From contig JACPUE010000067.1 in NCBI GenBank assembly GCA_016192425.1, positions 1 through 58,966 of the forward strand: DNA of 58,966 nucleotides. The letters are read 5' to 3'. Below the pieces are notes generated by a model. It made no database searches. It had not been told where the DNA came from and saw only the letters and a list, made by a program, of their open reading frames with translations. The stretch is from Burkholderiales bacterium. GTDB taxonomy: Bacteria; Pseudomonadota; Gammaproteobacteria; Burkholderiales; Burkholderiaceae_C. This document shows, piece by piece, positions 1 to 8,441 of the stretch (positions are counted from its first letter, which is position 1; each line of letters begins with the position of its first letter). The translations under genes and the position numbers were made by a program.

Positions 1-161
1 CGCGAACGCGGCACCCGCGACGCATGAAACCGGCGCGCCCCAGGCCAGGGCTCCCGCGCAAGGGCCGCCCCGCCGCGCTGGGAGCGTCCCCCTGCCCGCG
101 GCGCGCAGCGCTGCGAGAGCGGGGGGAAGGCGCCGAAGGCGACACAGGGGGGTGTTTCATT
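1..161. other. Window edge downstream of phoB, no gene assigned
   Basis: This very GC-rich stretch lies just downstream of the phoB stop. In related genomes phoR usually follows phoB here. A reading frame on the minus strand opens with ATG at position 160 and stays open to the edge, but its translation is Pro/Arg/Ala-rich and has no membrane helix as expected for the PhoR N-terminus. phoR may begin at or beyond the edge. I cannot settle this from the sequence present. Confidence 0.3.
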
Positions 162-869
162 TCAGGCACGCATGGGCACTTGCGGCTGGGCGGTGAGCCG
201 GTACCCTGCGCCACGCACCGTCTCGATCATGCTGCCCGCGGCCCCCAGCGCTTCGCGCAGGCGCTTGACGTGCACATCGACCGTGCGCTCCTCGATGAAC
301 ACATGGTCGCCCCACACCTTGTCCAGCAGTTGCGCGCGGCTGTGCACGCGCTCGGGGTGCTTCATGAGGTAGTGCAACAGCTTGAACTCGGTAGGCCCCA
401 CCTTGAGCAGCTGGCCCTGGAAGGAGACGCGGTAGGTGGCGGCATCCAGCACCAGCTCGCCAATGCTCACACTGTCGGTCACCTGCTCGGGTGCACGGCG
501 GCGCAGCACGGCGCGGATGCGCGCGAGCAGCTCCTGGGTCGAAAAGGGCTTGGTGATGTAGTCGTCAGCCCCGGCATCCAGCCCGGCGATCTTGTCAGGC
601 TCATCACCGCGCGCTGTGAGCATGAGGATGGGCACGGGCTTGGTGCGGCTGTCGGCACGCCATTTGCGCGCCAGCGCCAGTCCGCTCTGGCCGGGCAGCA
701 TCCAGTCCAGCAGGATCACATCGGGCAGCACGGCGTCCAGCTCACGTTGGGCACTCTCGCCATCTTCCGCCCAGAAGGGCTGAAATCCGTTGTGGCGCAG
801 GTTGACAGCAATGAGTTCGGCAATGGCCGGTTCATCTTCGACGATCAGGACACGGGGTAGTTTTCTCAT
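162..869 (-). CDS. phoB: Phosphate regulon response regulator PhoB
   Basis: A 235-residue OmpR/PhoB-class response regulator, full length for the family. The receiver domain covers about residues 5-118, with the acidic pocket VEDE near residue 10, the phospho-acceptor Asp in ILLD at residue 55, and the conserved Lys in ITKPFS near residue 107. The C-terminal winged-helix DNA-binding domain covers about residues 135-228 and ends in the usual RGAGYRL. When phosphorylated by PhoR, PhoB binds Pho boxes and activates phosphate-starvation genes. It is the last visible gene of the leftward pst-phoU-phoB series, 18 bp after phoU. Candidate targets in this window are the Pho boxes upstream of pstS and ppk. 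The start is ATG. Confidence 0.96.
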   Translation of the reverse strand: MRKLPRVLIVEDEPAIAELIAVNLRHNGFQPFWAEDGESAQRELDAVLPDVILLDWMLPGQSGLALARKWRADSRTKPVPILMLTARGDEPDKIAGLDAGADDYITKPFSTQELLARIRAVLRRRAPEQVTDSVSIGELVLDAATYRVSFQGQLLKVGPTEFKLLHYLMKHPERVHSRAQLLDKVWGDHVFIEERTVDVHVKRLREALGAAGSMIETVRGAGYRLTAQPQVPMRA

Positions 870-887
870 GGTGGCTAGGTGAACCGT

Positions 888-1589
888 TTACAGCACGGCC
901 GATTCGATTTCGCCCAAGGCGGTGTGACGCACATCCATGCCCTTGACGAGGTAGATGATCAGTTCGGCAATGTTCTTGGAGTGGTCGCCGATGCGCTCGA
1001 TGGCCTTGGCCAGGAACAGCAGATCCAGGCTCGGCGAAATGGTGCGCGCATCTTCCATCATGTAGGTGATGAGCTTGCGCACAAAGCCGCCGAACTCCTG
1101 GTCGATCAGATCGTCTTCTTTCAAGATGGCCACGGCCATCTTGGTATCCAGGCGCGCAAAGGCATCGAGGGCCTTGCGCAACTGGCCCGACGCCAGATCC
1201 GCAGCAAGACGCAGATCGCCCGTGGGCAGCGACCGGGGCGCACCGCCCTCAATGATGGAGCGCACCATGCGTGCCATCTTGCTCGCCTCGTCGCCCATGC
1301 GCTCCAGGTTGGCCGTGGCCTTGGAGAAGGCCAGCAGCAGGCGCAGGTCGCGCGCCGTGGGCTGGCGCCGGGCAATGATGGTGGAAAGGTCGTGGTCGAT
1401 CTCGACCTCCATGGCGTTCACGCGCTCTTCGATGGCCAGCACCTGGTCCACCGATTCCAGGCTGAACTGCGACAGCGCGTAGATGGCGTGGCGGATCTGG
1501 GATTCGACCAACCCGCCCATTTCCATCACGCGGGTGGAAACGCCATTGAGTTCGCTGTCGAACTGCGAAGAAAGATGTTTGTCGGGCAC
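888..1589 (-). CDS. phoU: Phosphate transport/signalling protein PhoU
   Basis: A 233-residue PhoU, normal length, made of two related three-helix PhoU domains. It is known to link the Pst transporter to PhoR and to damp the Pho response when phosphate is plentiful. I place the start at GTG 1589 (product begins VPDKHLSSQ), because AGGAGG lies about 5 bases upstream and the family begins near this point. A longer reading frame extends upstream but begins only with a TTG inside pstB and has no ribosome site. The start lies 10 bp past the pstB stop, so translation is probably coupled. Confidence 0.94.
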   Translation of the reverse strand: MPDKHLSSQFDSELNGVSTRVMEMGGLVESQIRHAIYALSQFSLESVDQVLAIEERVNAMEVEIDHDLSTIIARRQPTARDLRLLLAFSKATANLERMGDEASKMARMVRSIIEGGAPRSLPTGDLRLAADLASGQLRKALDAFARLDTKMAVAILKEDDLIDQEFGGFVRKLITYMMEDARTISPSLDLLFLAKAIERIGDHSKNIAELIIYLVKGMDVRHTALGEIESAVL

Positions 1590-1599
1590 AGTGTCCTCC

Positions 1600-2382
1600 T
1601 CAGCCGAAACGGCCGGTAATGTAGTCTTCGGTTTCCTTGCGCACCGGTTTGAAGAACATTTGTTCAGTCGCGCCAAACTCCACCAGATCGCCCAGATACA
1701 TATAGGCGGTGTAGTCGCTGCAGCGCGCGGCCTGCTGCATGTTGTGGGTCACGATGACCACGGTGTAGTCGCTCTTGAGCTCCACGATCAGCTCTTCGAC
1801 CTTGGCGGTGGAAATCGGATCCAGCGCCGAGCACGGCTCATCGAGCAGCAGCACTTCCGGTTTGATGGCAATGCCGCGCGCAATGCACAGGCGCTGCTGC
1901 TGGCCGCCGGACAGGCCCGCACCGCTCTGGTGGAGCTTGTCCTTGACTTCGGGCCACAGCGCGGCCTTGCGCAGCGCCCATTCCACGCGCTCTTCCATGT
2001 CCGTGGCGTTGAGCTTTTCAAACAGCTTTACGCCAAACGCGATGTTGTCGAAGATGGACATCGGGAAAGGCGTGGGTTTTTGGAACACCATGCCCACCTT
2101 GGCGCGCAGCAATGCCACATCTTCCTTGCTGGTCAAGATGTCTTCACCGTCGAGCACCACCTGCCCGGCCGCACGCTGCTCGGGGTAGAGCTCGTACATG
2201 CGGTTGAACACGCGCAGCAGCGTGGATTTGCCGCAGCCCGACGGGCCGATAAAAGCCGTCACGCGGTTTTCCGGGATGTTCAGGTTGATGCTCCTGAGGG
2301 CATGGAACTTGCCGTAGAAAAAATTCAAATCCTTGACCGCGATCTTGGTATTCACGGCGGTGGGAGCGACGGTGGTGAGCAT
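1600..2382 (-). CDS. pstB: Phosphate ABC transporter ATPase PstB
   Basis: A 260-residue ATP-binding subunit of the high-affinity phosphate importer PstSCAB. Walker A is GPSGCGKST at about residues 46-54, with the LSGGQQQR signature and the Walker [13 protein letters not shown] further on. The protein energises uptake at the inner face of the membrane. I chose the ATG at 2382 (product MLTTVAPTA). A TTG three codons earlier is possible but less likely. The gene lies between pstA and phoU in the usual order and would be transcribed from the Pho-box promoter upstream of pstS. Confidence 0.96.
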   Translation of the reverse strand: MLTTVAPTAVNTKIAVKDLNFFYGKFHALRSINLNIPENRVTAFIGPSGCGKSTLLRVFNRMYELYPEQRAAGQVVLDGEDILTSKEDVALLRAKVGMVFQKPTPFPMSIFDNIAFGVKLFEKLNATDMEERVEWALRKAALWPEVKDKLHQSGAGLSGGQQQRLCIARGIAIKPEVLLLDEPCSALDPISTAKVEELIVELKSDYTVVIVTHNMQQAARCSDYTAYMYLGDLVEFGATEQMFFKPVRKETEDYITGRFG

Positions 2383-2404
2383 GGGAGGCAATCTTCAGGT
2401 GAAG

Positions 2405-3271
2405 TCAGTGTTTTTGGCGTGTCAGCACACGTGCCAGGATATTGAGCGCCAGCACCGCCAGGGTGATGAGAAAGACACCGGCCCAAGCCAGTTTTTGCCA
2501 GTTCTCGTACGGGCTCATGGCGAACTTGAAAATCGTCACAGGCAGCGTCGCCATGGGCGAAGACAGCGATGTGGTCCAGAACTGGTTGCTCAGGGCGGTG
2601 AACAACAGCGGCGCGGTTTCCCCGGCAATGCGCGCCACCGCCAGCAGCACGCCAGTGATGACGCCGGCGCGCGCGGACTTGAGCGTCACCATCGTGATGA
2701 CGCGCCACTTGGGGCAACCCAGTGCATAGGCCGCTTCGCGCAACCCGGCCCCCACCAGCAGCAGCATGTTTTCCGTGGTGCGGATCACCACCGGAATGAC
2801 GATCAGCGCCAGCGCCAGCACCCCGGCGTAGCCAGAAAAGGTCTTGAAGCGCGCGACCACCGCCGAGTAGATGAACAGCCCCACCACGATGGAGGGCGCC
2901 GACAGCAAGATGTCATTGACAAAGCGGGTGCTGCGCGCCAGCCAGCCGTTGCGCTCGTACTCGGCCAGGTAGACCCCGGCCATGATCCCCACGGGCGTGC
3001 CCACCAGGGTGGCCATCAGCACCAGGATGAAGGAGCCATAGACGGCGTTGAGCAGCCCCCCGTCTTCGTTGGGCGGAGGCGTCATCTGCGTCACTGTGGC
3101 CAGGTTCAGGCCTGCCAAGCCTTGGCGCAGCGTTTCCCACAGGATCCAGCCCAGCCAGAACAGGGCGAACGCCACGGTGGCCAGCGCCAGCACGGTGGCA
3201 ATGGTGTTGGTGCGCTTGCGGCGCAGGTAGCGCCGCTGGCGCTGTTGGTAGGCGGCGGTGGCAGCGCTCAC
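2405..3271 (-). CDS. pstA: Phosphate ABC transporter permease PstA
   Basis: A 288-residue inner-membrane permease, close to the family norm, with about six hydrophobic segments and the permease loop containing [11 protein letters not shown]. It forms the phosphate channel with PstC. I choose GTG at 3271 (product begins VSAATAAYQ), because it overlaps the pstC TGA as GTGA, typical of coupled pst genes. An upstream extension lies wholly inside pstC. The N-terminus before the first helix is strongly basic ([11 protein letters not shown]), which fits a cytoplasmic start. Confidence 0.93.
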   Translation of the reverse strand: MSAATAAYQQRQRRYLRRKRTNTIATVLALATVAFALFWLGWILWETLRQGLAGLNLATVTQMTPPPNEDGGLLNAVYGSFILVLMATLVGTPVGIMAGVYLAEYERNGWLARSTRFVNDILLSAPSIVVGLFIYSAVVARFKTFSGYAGVLALALIVIPVVIRTTENMLLLVGAGLREAAYALGCPKWRVITMVTLKSARAGVITGVLLAVARIAGETAPLLFTALSNQFWTTSLSSPMATLPVTIFKFAMSPYENWQKLAWAGVFLITLAVLALNILARVLTRQKH

Positions 3272-4308
3272 GATTTCGCCCCTTCTTTCTTCTGCAGGCT
3301 GATGAGCAGCCACTTGGACAAGGACAGCACGACAAAGGTGATGGCAAACATCACCAGCCCCAGGTACATCAGCGCAGCCTGGTGCAGGCCCTCGCCAGCC
3401 TCGGCAAACTCATTGGCCAGGGCAGAGGCAATGCTGTTGGCGGCCTGGAACACACTCAAGGAATCGAGCTGGTTGAAGTTCCCGATGACAAAGGTGACCG
3501 CCATGGTCTCCCCAATGGCACGCCCAAGCCCCAGCATGATGCCGCCGATGACGCCAGCCTTGGTATAGGGCAGCACCACCTTGGTCACCACCTCCCAGGT
3601 GGTGGAACCCAGCCCGTAGGCCGACTCCTTGAGCATGGGCGGCGTCACCTCGAACACGTCGCGCATGACCGAGGCAATGAACGGAATAATCATGATGGCC
3701 AGGATCACCCCGGCGGAAAAGATGCCGATCCCCACGGGCGGCCCGGAGAAAAACGCGCCCAGATAGGGCACACCCTTGGTCAGGGCCTGCAGCGGCTGCT
3801 GCACATAGGTTGCCAAGACAGGCCCGAACACCAGCAGGCCCCACATGCCATACACAATGGACGGAATCGCCGCCAGCAGCTCAATGGCCGTGCCCAGCGG
3901 GCGCTTGAGCCATTTGGGCGAGAGTTCGGTGAGAAACAGCGCAATGCCAAAGCTCACCGGCACGGCAATGAGCAGCGCAATCAGCGAGCTGGCCAAGGTG
4001 CCGTAAATCATGACCAAACCGCCGAATTCCCCTTGCACGGGATCCCAGGTGGTACGTGCCAGAAAACTCAGCCCATACTTGTCGATGGCAGGCATGGCGT
4101 TGTAGGCCAGCGTGACCATGATGGCGAGCAAGAGCCCCAGCGTCAGCAGTGCCGCACCTTTGGCACACCAGGCAAACACACGGTCGGCCCAGGGCGAGCT
4201 GCGGTGCGGGGTGGGAGGAACAGGTTGGGTCATGGCTCGGGAGCGGGCCTGCGCCAAGGCAGGTCCCATACTGGGATCAGCCCCGTGTGCAAGTGTAGAA
4301 GATGTCAT
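3268..4308 (-). CDS. pstC: Phosphate ABC transporter permease PstC
   Basis: A 346-residue inner-membrane permease, partner of PstA. Six or more hydrophobic segments are visible, and the cytoplasmic loop has the permease motif [14 protein letters not shown] use ATG 4308, which has AAGG at a good distance. An internal ATG at 4233 would give about 321 residues, nearer the family norm, but shows no ribosome site. The N-terminal extra part is polar and probably cytoplasmic. It lies 27 bp after pstS. Confidence 0.93.
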   Translation of the reverse strand: MTSSTLAHGADPSMGPALAQARSRAMTQPVPPTPHRSSPWADRVFAWCAKGAALLTLGLLLAIMVTLAYNAMPAIDKYGLSFLARTTWDPVQGEFGGLVMIYGTLASSLIALLIAVPVSFGIALFLTELSPKWLKRPLGTAIELLAAIPSIVYGMWGLLVFGPVLATYVQQPLQALTKGVPYLGAFFSGPPVGIGIFSAGVILAIMIIPFIASVMRDVFEVTPPMLKESAYGLGSTTWEVVTKVVLPYTKAGVIGGIMLGLGRAIGETMAVTFVIGNFNQLDSLSVFQAANSIASALANEFAEAGEGLHQAALMYLGLVMFAITFVVLSLSKWLLISLQKKEGAKS

Positions 4309-4335
4309 GGGGCTGACCTTTGCGCGGCAGGGTGC

Positions 4336-5373
4336 TTACTTGTAGGCCACCGGCTTGCCGGCGTTGTCCTGGATCTGGCCCCACGATTTCTCGATGGCGC
4401 TCACCACGGGTGCCGGCAGCGGCACGTAGTCCAAGGCGGCAGCCGTATCGGCACCGTTCTTGTAGGCCCAGTCGAAGAACTTGAGCACTTGGGTGGCATT
4501 GGCCGGCTTGTCTTGCTTGACGTGCATCAGGATGAAGGTGGCGCCCGACAGCGGCCAGGCGTCCTTGCCCGGTTGGTTGGTCAGGATCTGGTAGAACGAC
4601 TTGTTCCAGTCCGCGCCTGCAGCGGCAGCCTTGAAGGCGTCGTCGTCAGGTTTGGGGAACTGGCCGGCCTGGTTTTGCACCAGCGCGTAGTTCATCTTGT
4701 TTTGCTTGACGTAGGCGTACTCGACGTAGCCGATCGAGTTGGGCAGGCGGTTGACAAACGCAGCCACGCCCTCGTTGCCCTTGCCACCGGCACCGGTAGG
4801 CCAGTTCACCGCCGTGCCCTCGCCCACGGCCGATTTCCACTCGGGGCTGACCTTGCTCAGGTAGTTGGTAAAGATGAAGGTGGTGCCCGAACCGTCGGCA
4901 CGGCGCACCGGTGCGATTTGCGCATCGGGCAGCGCGATATGGGGGTTCAGGGCCTTGATGGGCGCATCGTTCCACTTGGTGATCTTGCCCAGGAAAATGT
5001 CGGCCAGCACGGAGCCGTTGAGCTTGAGTTGTCCGGGCTCAATGCCCTTGATGTTGATGACCGGTACCACACCACCAATGACGGTGGGGAATTGCATCTG
5101 GCCCTTGCTCTTGAGTACTTCGTCGGTCAGCGGCATGTCGGATGCACCAAAGTCCACGGTCTTGGCGTCGATCTGCTTGATGCCTGCGCCGGAACCAATG
5201 GACTGGTAGTTGACTTTCACGCCCGTGGTCTTGTTGTAGTCTGCCGCCCACTTGGCATACACGGGCGCCGGAAAGGTCGCGCCAGCTCCGGTGATTTCCT
5301 GGGCACTGGCGTGCGCGCCCCAGGTCAGGATCGATGCGGCCACGGCCGCCAAAACTGCAAAACGTTGGGTCAT
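4336..5373 (-). CDS. pstS: Periplasmic phosphate-binding protein PstS
   Basis: A 345-residue phosphate-binding protein. A Sec signal peptide covers about residues 1-24, with likely cleavage after HASA. The mature protein begins with the family's ITGAGATFPAPVYAKW and has the phosphate-pocket segment SIGSGAGIKQ and later RADGSGTTFIFTNYL. It captures phosphate in the periplasm and hands it to PstCA. The ATG start has AAGGTGG upstream. It is first in the pstSCAB-phoU-phoB series and has a textbook Pho box and -10 upstream. Confidence 0.97.
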   Translation of the reverse strand: MTQRFAVLAAVAASILTWGAHASAQEITGAGATFPAPVYAKWAADYNKTTGVKVNYQSIGSGAGIKQIDAKTVDFGASDMPLTDEVLKSKGQMQFPTVIGGVVPVINIKGIEPGQLKLNGSVLADIFLGKITKWNDAPIKALNPHIALPDAQIAPVRRADGSGTTFIFTNYLSKVSPEWKSAVGEGTAVNWPTGAGGKGNEGVAAFVNRLPNSIGYVEYAYVKQNKMNYALVQNQAGQFPKPDDDAFKAAAAGADWNKSFYQILTNQPGKDAWPLSGATFILMHVKQDKPANATQVLKFFDWAYKNGADTAAALDYVPLPAPVVSAIEKSWGQIQDNAGKPVAYK

Positions 5374-5406
5374 AAACCACCTTGGTTTGTTGAAAGGACG
5401 GTTGCC

Positions 5407-5440
5407 ACTTTACGAAGACAAGGTGACAGATGTGTGACAG
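5407..5440 (-). promoter_or_regulatory. Pho box and -10 of the pstS promoter
   Basis: On the minus strand two copies of CTGTCAC (5440-5434 and 5429-5423) are separated by ACAT, an 18-bp Pho box matching the known CTGTCAT-N4-CTGTCAT pattern at 12 of 14 positions. TAAAGT at 5412-5407 follows after 10 bp, the usual spacing for a PhoB-activated promoter whose -35 is replaced by the box. The left repeat also forms a palindrome with the CTGTCAC on the plus strand at 5443-5449. Confidence 0.9.
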
Positions 5441-5618
5441 CCCTGTCACCACCTCAGGCACGCCGCCGCTCCAAAAAGGGAACATGCCGCCGCCTTCACC
5501 GGCTCCGCCATGGCCACCGTGGCGGCATCGGTACGCGGCGCATGCGCCACGCCATCACACCGCTGTCATGCCCGCTGCGTAAGCTCCCACTGCTTGGAAT
5601 CACACCACTGGCAAATAA

Positions 5619-5672
5619 AAAAAGAGCCTCCAGCGCTCGCATTTGCTCACCCTAGCGCTCATTTTTTAGCAT
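5619..5672 (+). repeat. Diverged copy of the dispersed two-hairpin element
   Basis: The segment has GCCTCCAGCGCT, a spacer, TAGCGCTC and a T-run followed by TAGCA, in the same order as the element near 19370. The distance between the two GCGC arms is about 7 bp longer than in the other copies, so it is either diverged or only similar. It runs up to the start codon of the binding-protein gene at 5671. Confidence 0.4.
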
Positions 5673-6837
5673 GACTGACTACCAATCTCCTTTGTTGAAC
5701 GTGGATATGCGCCGACGCGCGCTGCTCAAAGCCGGCTGCGCCGGGGGGCTCGCTCTGGCTGGCATACACGCCCACGCCCAAGGCAACCACGCCAGCGGGG
5801 CCACACGCGTAGTGACGGTGGCGCAAATCGCCGACATGTCCACCAGCCAGATCGACGTGTCCAAAGACTACGTCATCGGCGCACGTGCCGCCTGGGCCGA
5901 CATCAATAGCAAGGGCGGCCTGCGCGGCACCACCGTACAGCATCTGGTGCTGGAAGTGGACGGCAGCGCCGCCGCCCTGCGCAATGCCATTGCCCAAATC
6001 AAGGCACTGCCGCAGTGCGTGGCGCTATCGGGCACCGTGGGCGACGCCACTGCCAGCGCAGCCTGCACGCTGGCCACGCGCGAACTGCCCGACCTGCCCC
6101 ACGTCGCCCCCTGGCTGCACCACCCCGACGGCGATATGGGCGACACCACCTTTCCCATCTTCGCCCCACGCCAGCTGCAGATCACGCACGCGCTCAAGTC
6201 CTTGTCCACCATGGGCATCAGCAGCATCGGCGTGGTGTACGCCAACCCTGCGGAATTCAAGTCCAACCAAGCCACCATCGCGCAACTGGCCCAGGCGCTG
6301 CAACTGCGCGTGACCCCGCTGCCCGTACAGGCCGACCTGGCGCTGCTGGCGCGCTCGCTGGACGCGTCCAGCCCGCGCATCCTGGTTTTTCTGGGAGGCA
6401 CCCCGGAACTGCTGGAGTTCTGCCAGGGCGTGGGCAAACAGGCGCAGCAGCGCTACATCGTGGCCATGGCTGACGTGAACCTCCAAACCCTGCAGCAAAG
6501 CAATCTCACGCGCCACGCAGCCGTCATTGCCACCCAAGTCGTGCCTCTGGTCACCGCGCCACTGCCCGTGGTGCGCCAATACCGCGACGCCATGACCCGG
6601 CTGTACGACGAAAGCCCCACACCCCAAAGCCTGGCCGGATTCATGGCTGCGCGCTACACCTTTGAAGCGCTCAAAGCGCTGGACGGCACGCCCACGCGCG
6701 CGGCCTTGCTGGGTGCGCTGCGCACCCGGCCCCTCATCGACCTGGGCGGCTTTGCCGTAACCGCCACAGCACAGCGGCGCAGCGGCTCCTTCGTCACCCA
6801 AAGCATGCTTGCCGGTAATGGTCGCGTCGTTGGTTGA
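5671..6837 (+). CDS. ABC transporter periplasmic substrate-binding protein, type 1 (Leu/Ile/Val-like)
   Basis: A 388-residue periplasmic binding protein of the branched-chain amino-acid/amide class. A twin-arginine-like signal (MRRRALLKAG, starting at Met13, then a hydrophobic stretch ending near HAHAQ) suggests Tat or Sec export. The start may be ATG 5671 or ATG 5707. The body shows the fold's opening (VVTVAQIADMS) and the GIHA/SGTVG-type segments. No permease or ATPase genes adjoin it, so it is either an orphan receptor or works with distant components. The substrate cannot be told. It lies divergent from pstS, but I see no complete Pho box of its own, only a CTGTCAT half-site at 5563-5569. 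Confidence 0.75.
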   Translation: MTDYQSPLLNVDMRRRALLKAGCAGGLALAGIHAHAQGNHASGATRVVTVAQIADMSTSQIDVSKDYVIGARAAWADINSKGGLRGTTVQHLVLEVDGSAAALRNAIAQIKALPQCVALSGTVGDATASAACTLATRELPDLPHVAPWLHHPDGDMGDTTFPIFAPRQLQITHALKSLSTMGISSIGVVYANPAEFKSNQATIAQLAQALQLRVTPLPVQADLALLARSLDASSPRILVFLGGTPELLEFCQGVGKQAQQRYIVAMADVNLQTLQQSNLTRHAAVIATQVVPLVTAPLPVVRQYRDAMTRLYDESPTPQSLAGFMAARYTFEALKALDGTPTRAALLGALRTRPLIDLGGFAVTATAQRRSGSFVTQSMLAGNGRVVG

Positions 6838-6916
6838 GCCCCTGCCGCGCACCAAACCGCGCCCGCACCACGGTGCTATGCTCGTGCGCCATTGCGACTT
6901 TGAGTCTTTGTCCCCC

Positions 6917-8395
6917 ATGTCCATTCCCCCACGCCTGGCCGCCGTCGATCTGGGCTCCAACAGCTTTCGCCTTGAAATTGGTCTGGTGGATCATGGCGTG
7001 TTCCGTCGCACCGAATACCTCAAGGAAACAGTGCGCCAAGGCGGCGGCCTGGACGAAGAACGCAACCTCACCCCAGCGGCAATGCAAGCAGGCTGGGACT
7101 GCCTGGCACGCTTTGGCGAACGGCTGGCAGACTTTCCGCGTGCACGGGTGCGCGCCGTGGCCACCCAGACGCTGCGCGAAGCACGCAACCGCGATGTGTT
7201 CCTGCACCGGGGCAGCGAGCTGCTGGGCCACCCCATCGACGTGATTTCGGGACCCGAGGAAGCGCGCCTCATCTACCAGGGCGTGGCACACCTGCTGCCC
7301 CAATCGGACGAAAAACGCCTGGTGGTGGACATTGGCGGGCGCTCCACCGAGCTGATCCTGGGCCAGCGCTTCCAGCCTGAGGCGGTGGCCTCGTTCCGCG
7401 TAGGCAGTGTGGCCTGGTCCAGCCGCTACTTTCCGCAAGGACAGTTCACACAACAGGCATTTGCCACGGCAGAAATCGCCGCCAAGGCCGTACTGGACGA
7501 AGCCCTGAGCACCTACCGCCCCGACACCTGGGAAGTAGCCTATGGCTCCTCGGGCACCATCGGCGCCGTGGGCGACATGCTGGCAGCAGCAGGATTCACC
7601 CCCGGCATGCTGACCTTCGAGGGACTGGACTGGCTGCGCGAACGCCTGCTGCGCGCCCAAAGCGCCGACAAGGTACGGCTGGAGGGACTCAAGGACGACC
7701 GCAAGCCCGTCATTGGCGGGGGCCTGTCCATCCTGCTGGCCTTGTTCGACTTGCTGGATATCCACAGCATGCAGGTTGCCCAAGGGGCACTGCGCCAAGG
7801 CGCCATGTATGACATGCTGGACCGCGAGCTGCCTGAAACCGACCTGCGCACCTCCACAGTGCAAAGCCTGGTGCAGAGTTTTGCGGTGGATCGCGGCCAG
7901 GCCAACCGCGTCGCCGCTGTGGCATGCCAACTGTTTGCACAGGCCTTGCCGGACCACCAGGGTACAGGAGCGCGCAAGCTGGGCTGGGCGGCGCAGTTGC
8001 ATGAAATCGGCTGCCGCATCTCGCACAGCGACTACCACCGCCACGGCGCCTACATTCTGGACAACACCGACGTGGCCGGTTTTGCGCAGCACGAACTGCA
8101 TCGGCTGGGCGCACTGGTGCTAGGCCACCGGGGCAAGTTGCGCAAGATCGAAGCCGACCTGGGCGACACCTTGTTTGCAACGCAACTGCTGTGCCTGCGC
8201 CTGGCCGTGATCCTGTGCCACGCCCGGCGCGACCCCGACCTGCAAGGGCTGGCACTGAGTCTGGAGGACAGCCGCTTCACCCTGAGCGCGCGCACCGGGT
8301 GGGCGGCCAGCTACCCGCAATCGGCATATCTGCTGCGCGAGGAAATGGAAGCCTGGCAGCGCACGGGCAGGGAACTGAGCACACTGCTACCTTGA
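6917..8395 (+). CDS. ppx: Exopolyphosphatase (Ppx/GppA family)
   Basis: A 492-residue Ppx/GppA phosphatase of the actin-like ASKHA fold, which releases phosphate from the ends of polyphosphate. The N-terminus has the phosphate-1 loop VDLGSNSFRLEI; the second loop VVDIGGRSTELI lies near residue 140; a C-terminal HD-like helical domain follows (around HEIGCRISHSDYHRHGAYI). I start at ATG 6917 (MSIPPRL), where family similarity begins; upstream Met codons would add about 36 unrelated residues. Pairing with ppk in the same island supports Ppx over the closely related GppA, which hydrolyses pppGpp. Confidence 0.9.
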   Translation: MSIPPRLAAVDLGSNSFRLEIGLVDHGVFRRTEYLKETVRQGGGLDEERNLTPAAMQAGWDCLARFGERLADFPRARVRAVATQTLREARNRDVFLHRGSELLGHPIDVISGPEEARLIYQGVAHLLPQSDEKRLVVDIGGRSTELILGQRFQPEAVASFRVGSVAWSSRYFPQGQFTQQAFATAEIAAKAVLDEALSTYRPDTWEVAYGSSGTIGAVGDMLAAAGFTPGMLTFEGLDWLRERLLRAQSADKVRLEGLKDDRKPVIGGGLSILLALFDLLDIHSMQVAQGALRQGAMYDMLDRELPETDLRTSTVQSLVQSFAVDRGQANRVAAVACQLFAQALPDHQGTGARKLGWAAQLHEIGCRISHSDYHRHGAYILDNTDVAGFAQHELHRLGALVLGHRGKLRKIEADLGDTLFATQLLCLRLAVILCHARRDPDLQGLALSLEDSRFTLSARTGWAASYPQSAYLLREEMEAWQRTGRELSTLLP

Positions 8396-8431
8396 ACGAT
8401 ATAAACGGTTTATACTGTTTATATCGTTCAA
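8392..8431 (+). promoter_or_regulatory. Palindromic operator upstream of the H1-like/RHH gene
   Basis: A perfect inverted repeat with 15-bp arms (8392-8406 and 8417-8431) and a 10-bp spacer. Within it the 7-mer TATAAAC/GTTTATA occurs three times: 8400-8406, 8408-8414 and 8417-8423. The first two form their own perfect palindrome around G8407. A -10-like TATACT lies at 8411-8416 and the ribosome site AAGGAG abuts the right arm at 8431-8436. It begins in the ppx stop codon. The lack of a T-run and the nested 7-mers favour a repressor site over a terminator. Self-regulation by the downstream protein is my inference. Confidence 0.7.
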
Positions 8432-8441
8432 AGGAGCATTG

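Noticed and set aside
1-160. Frame from ATG 160 to the edge as PhoR
   Set aside because: The translation is Pro/Arg/Ala-rich without the membrane helix of the PhoR N-terminus.
1590-1676. Longer PhoU N-terminus inside pstB
   Set aside because: Starts only with TTG, lacks a ribosome site and similarity; GTG 1589 has AGGAGG.
5563-5569. CTGTCAT half-site as a Pho box for the binding protein at 5671
   Set aside because: No second repeat at 11-bp spacing on either side, so it is not a full Pho box.
3382-5655. A 757-codon open frame on the plus strand across pstC and pstS
   Set aside because: It is antisense to well-supported genes and rich in Gly/His/Arg/Gln, as expected for a shadow frame in high-GC DNA. 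Similar long shadows at 8974-11715, 20361-22286 and 42250-44616 were dropped for the same reason.
8392-8431. Terminator of ppx
   Set aside because: AT-rich arms, no T-run, and nested repeated 7-mers around a -10 fit an operator better.
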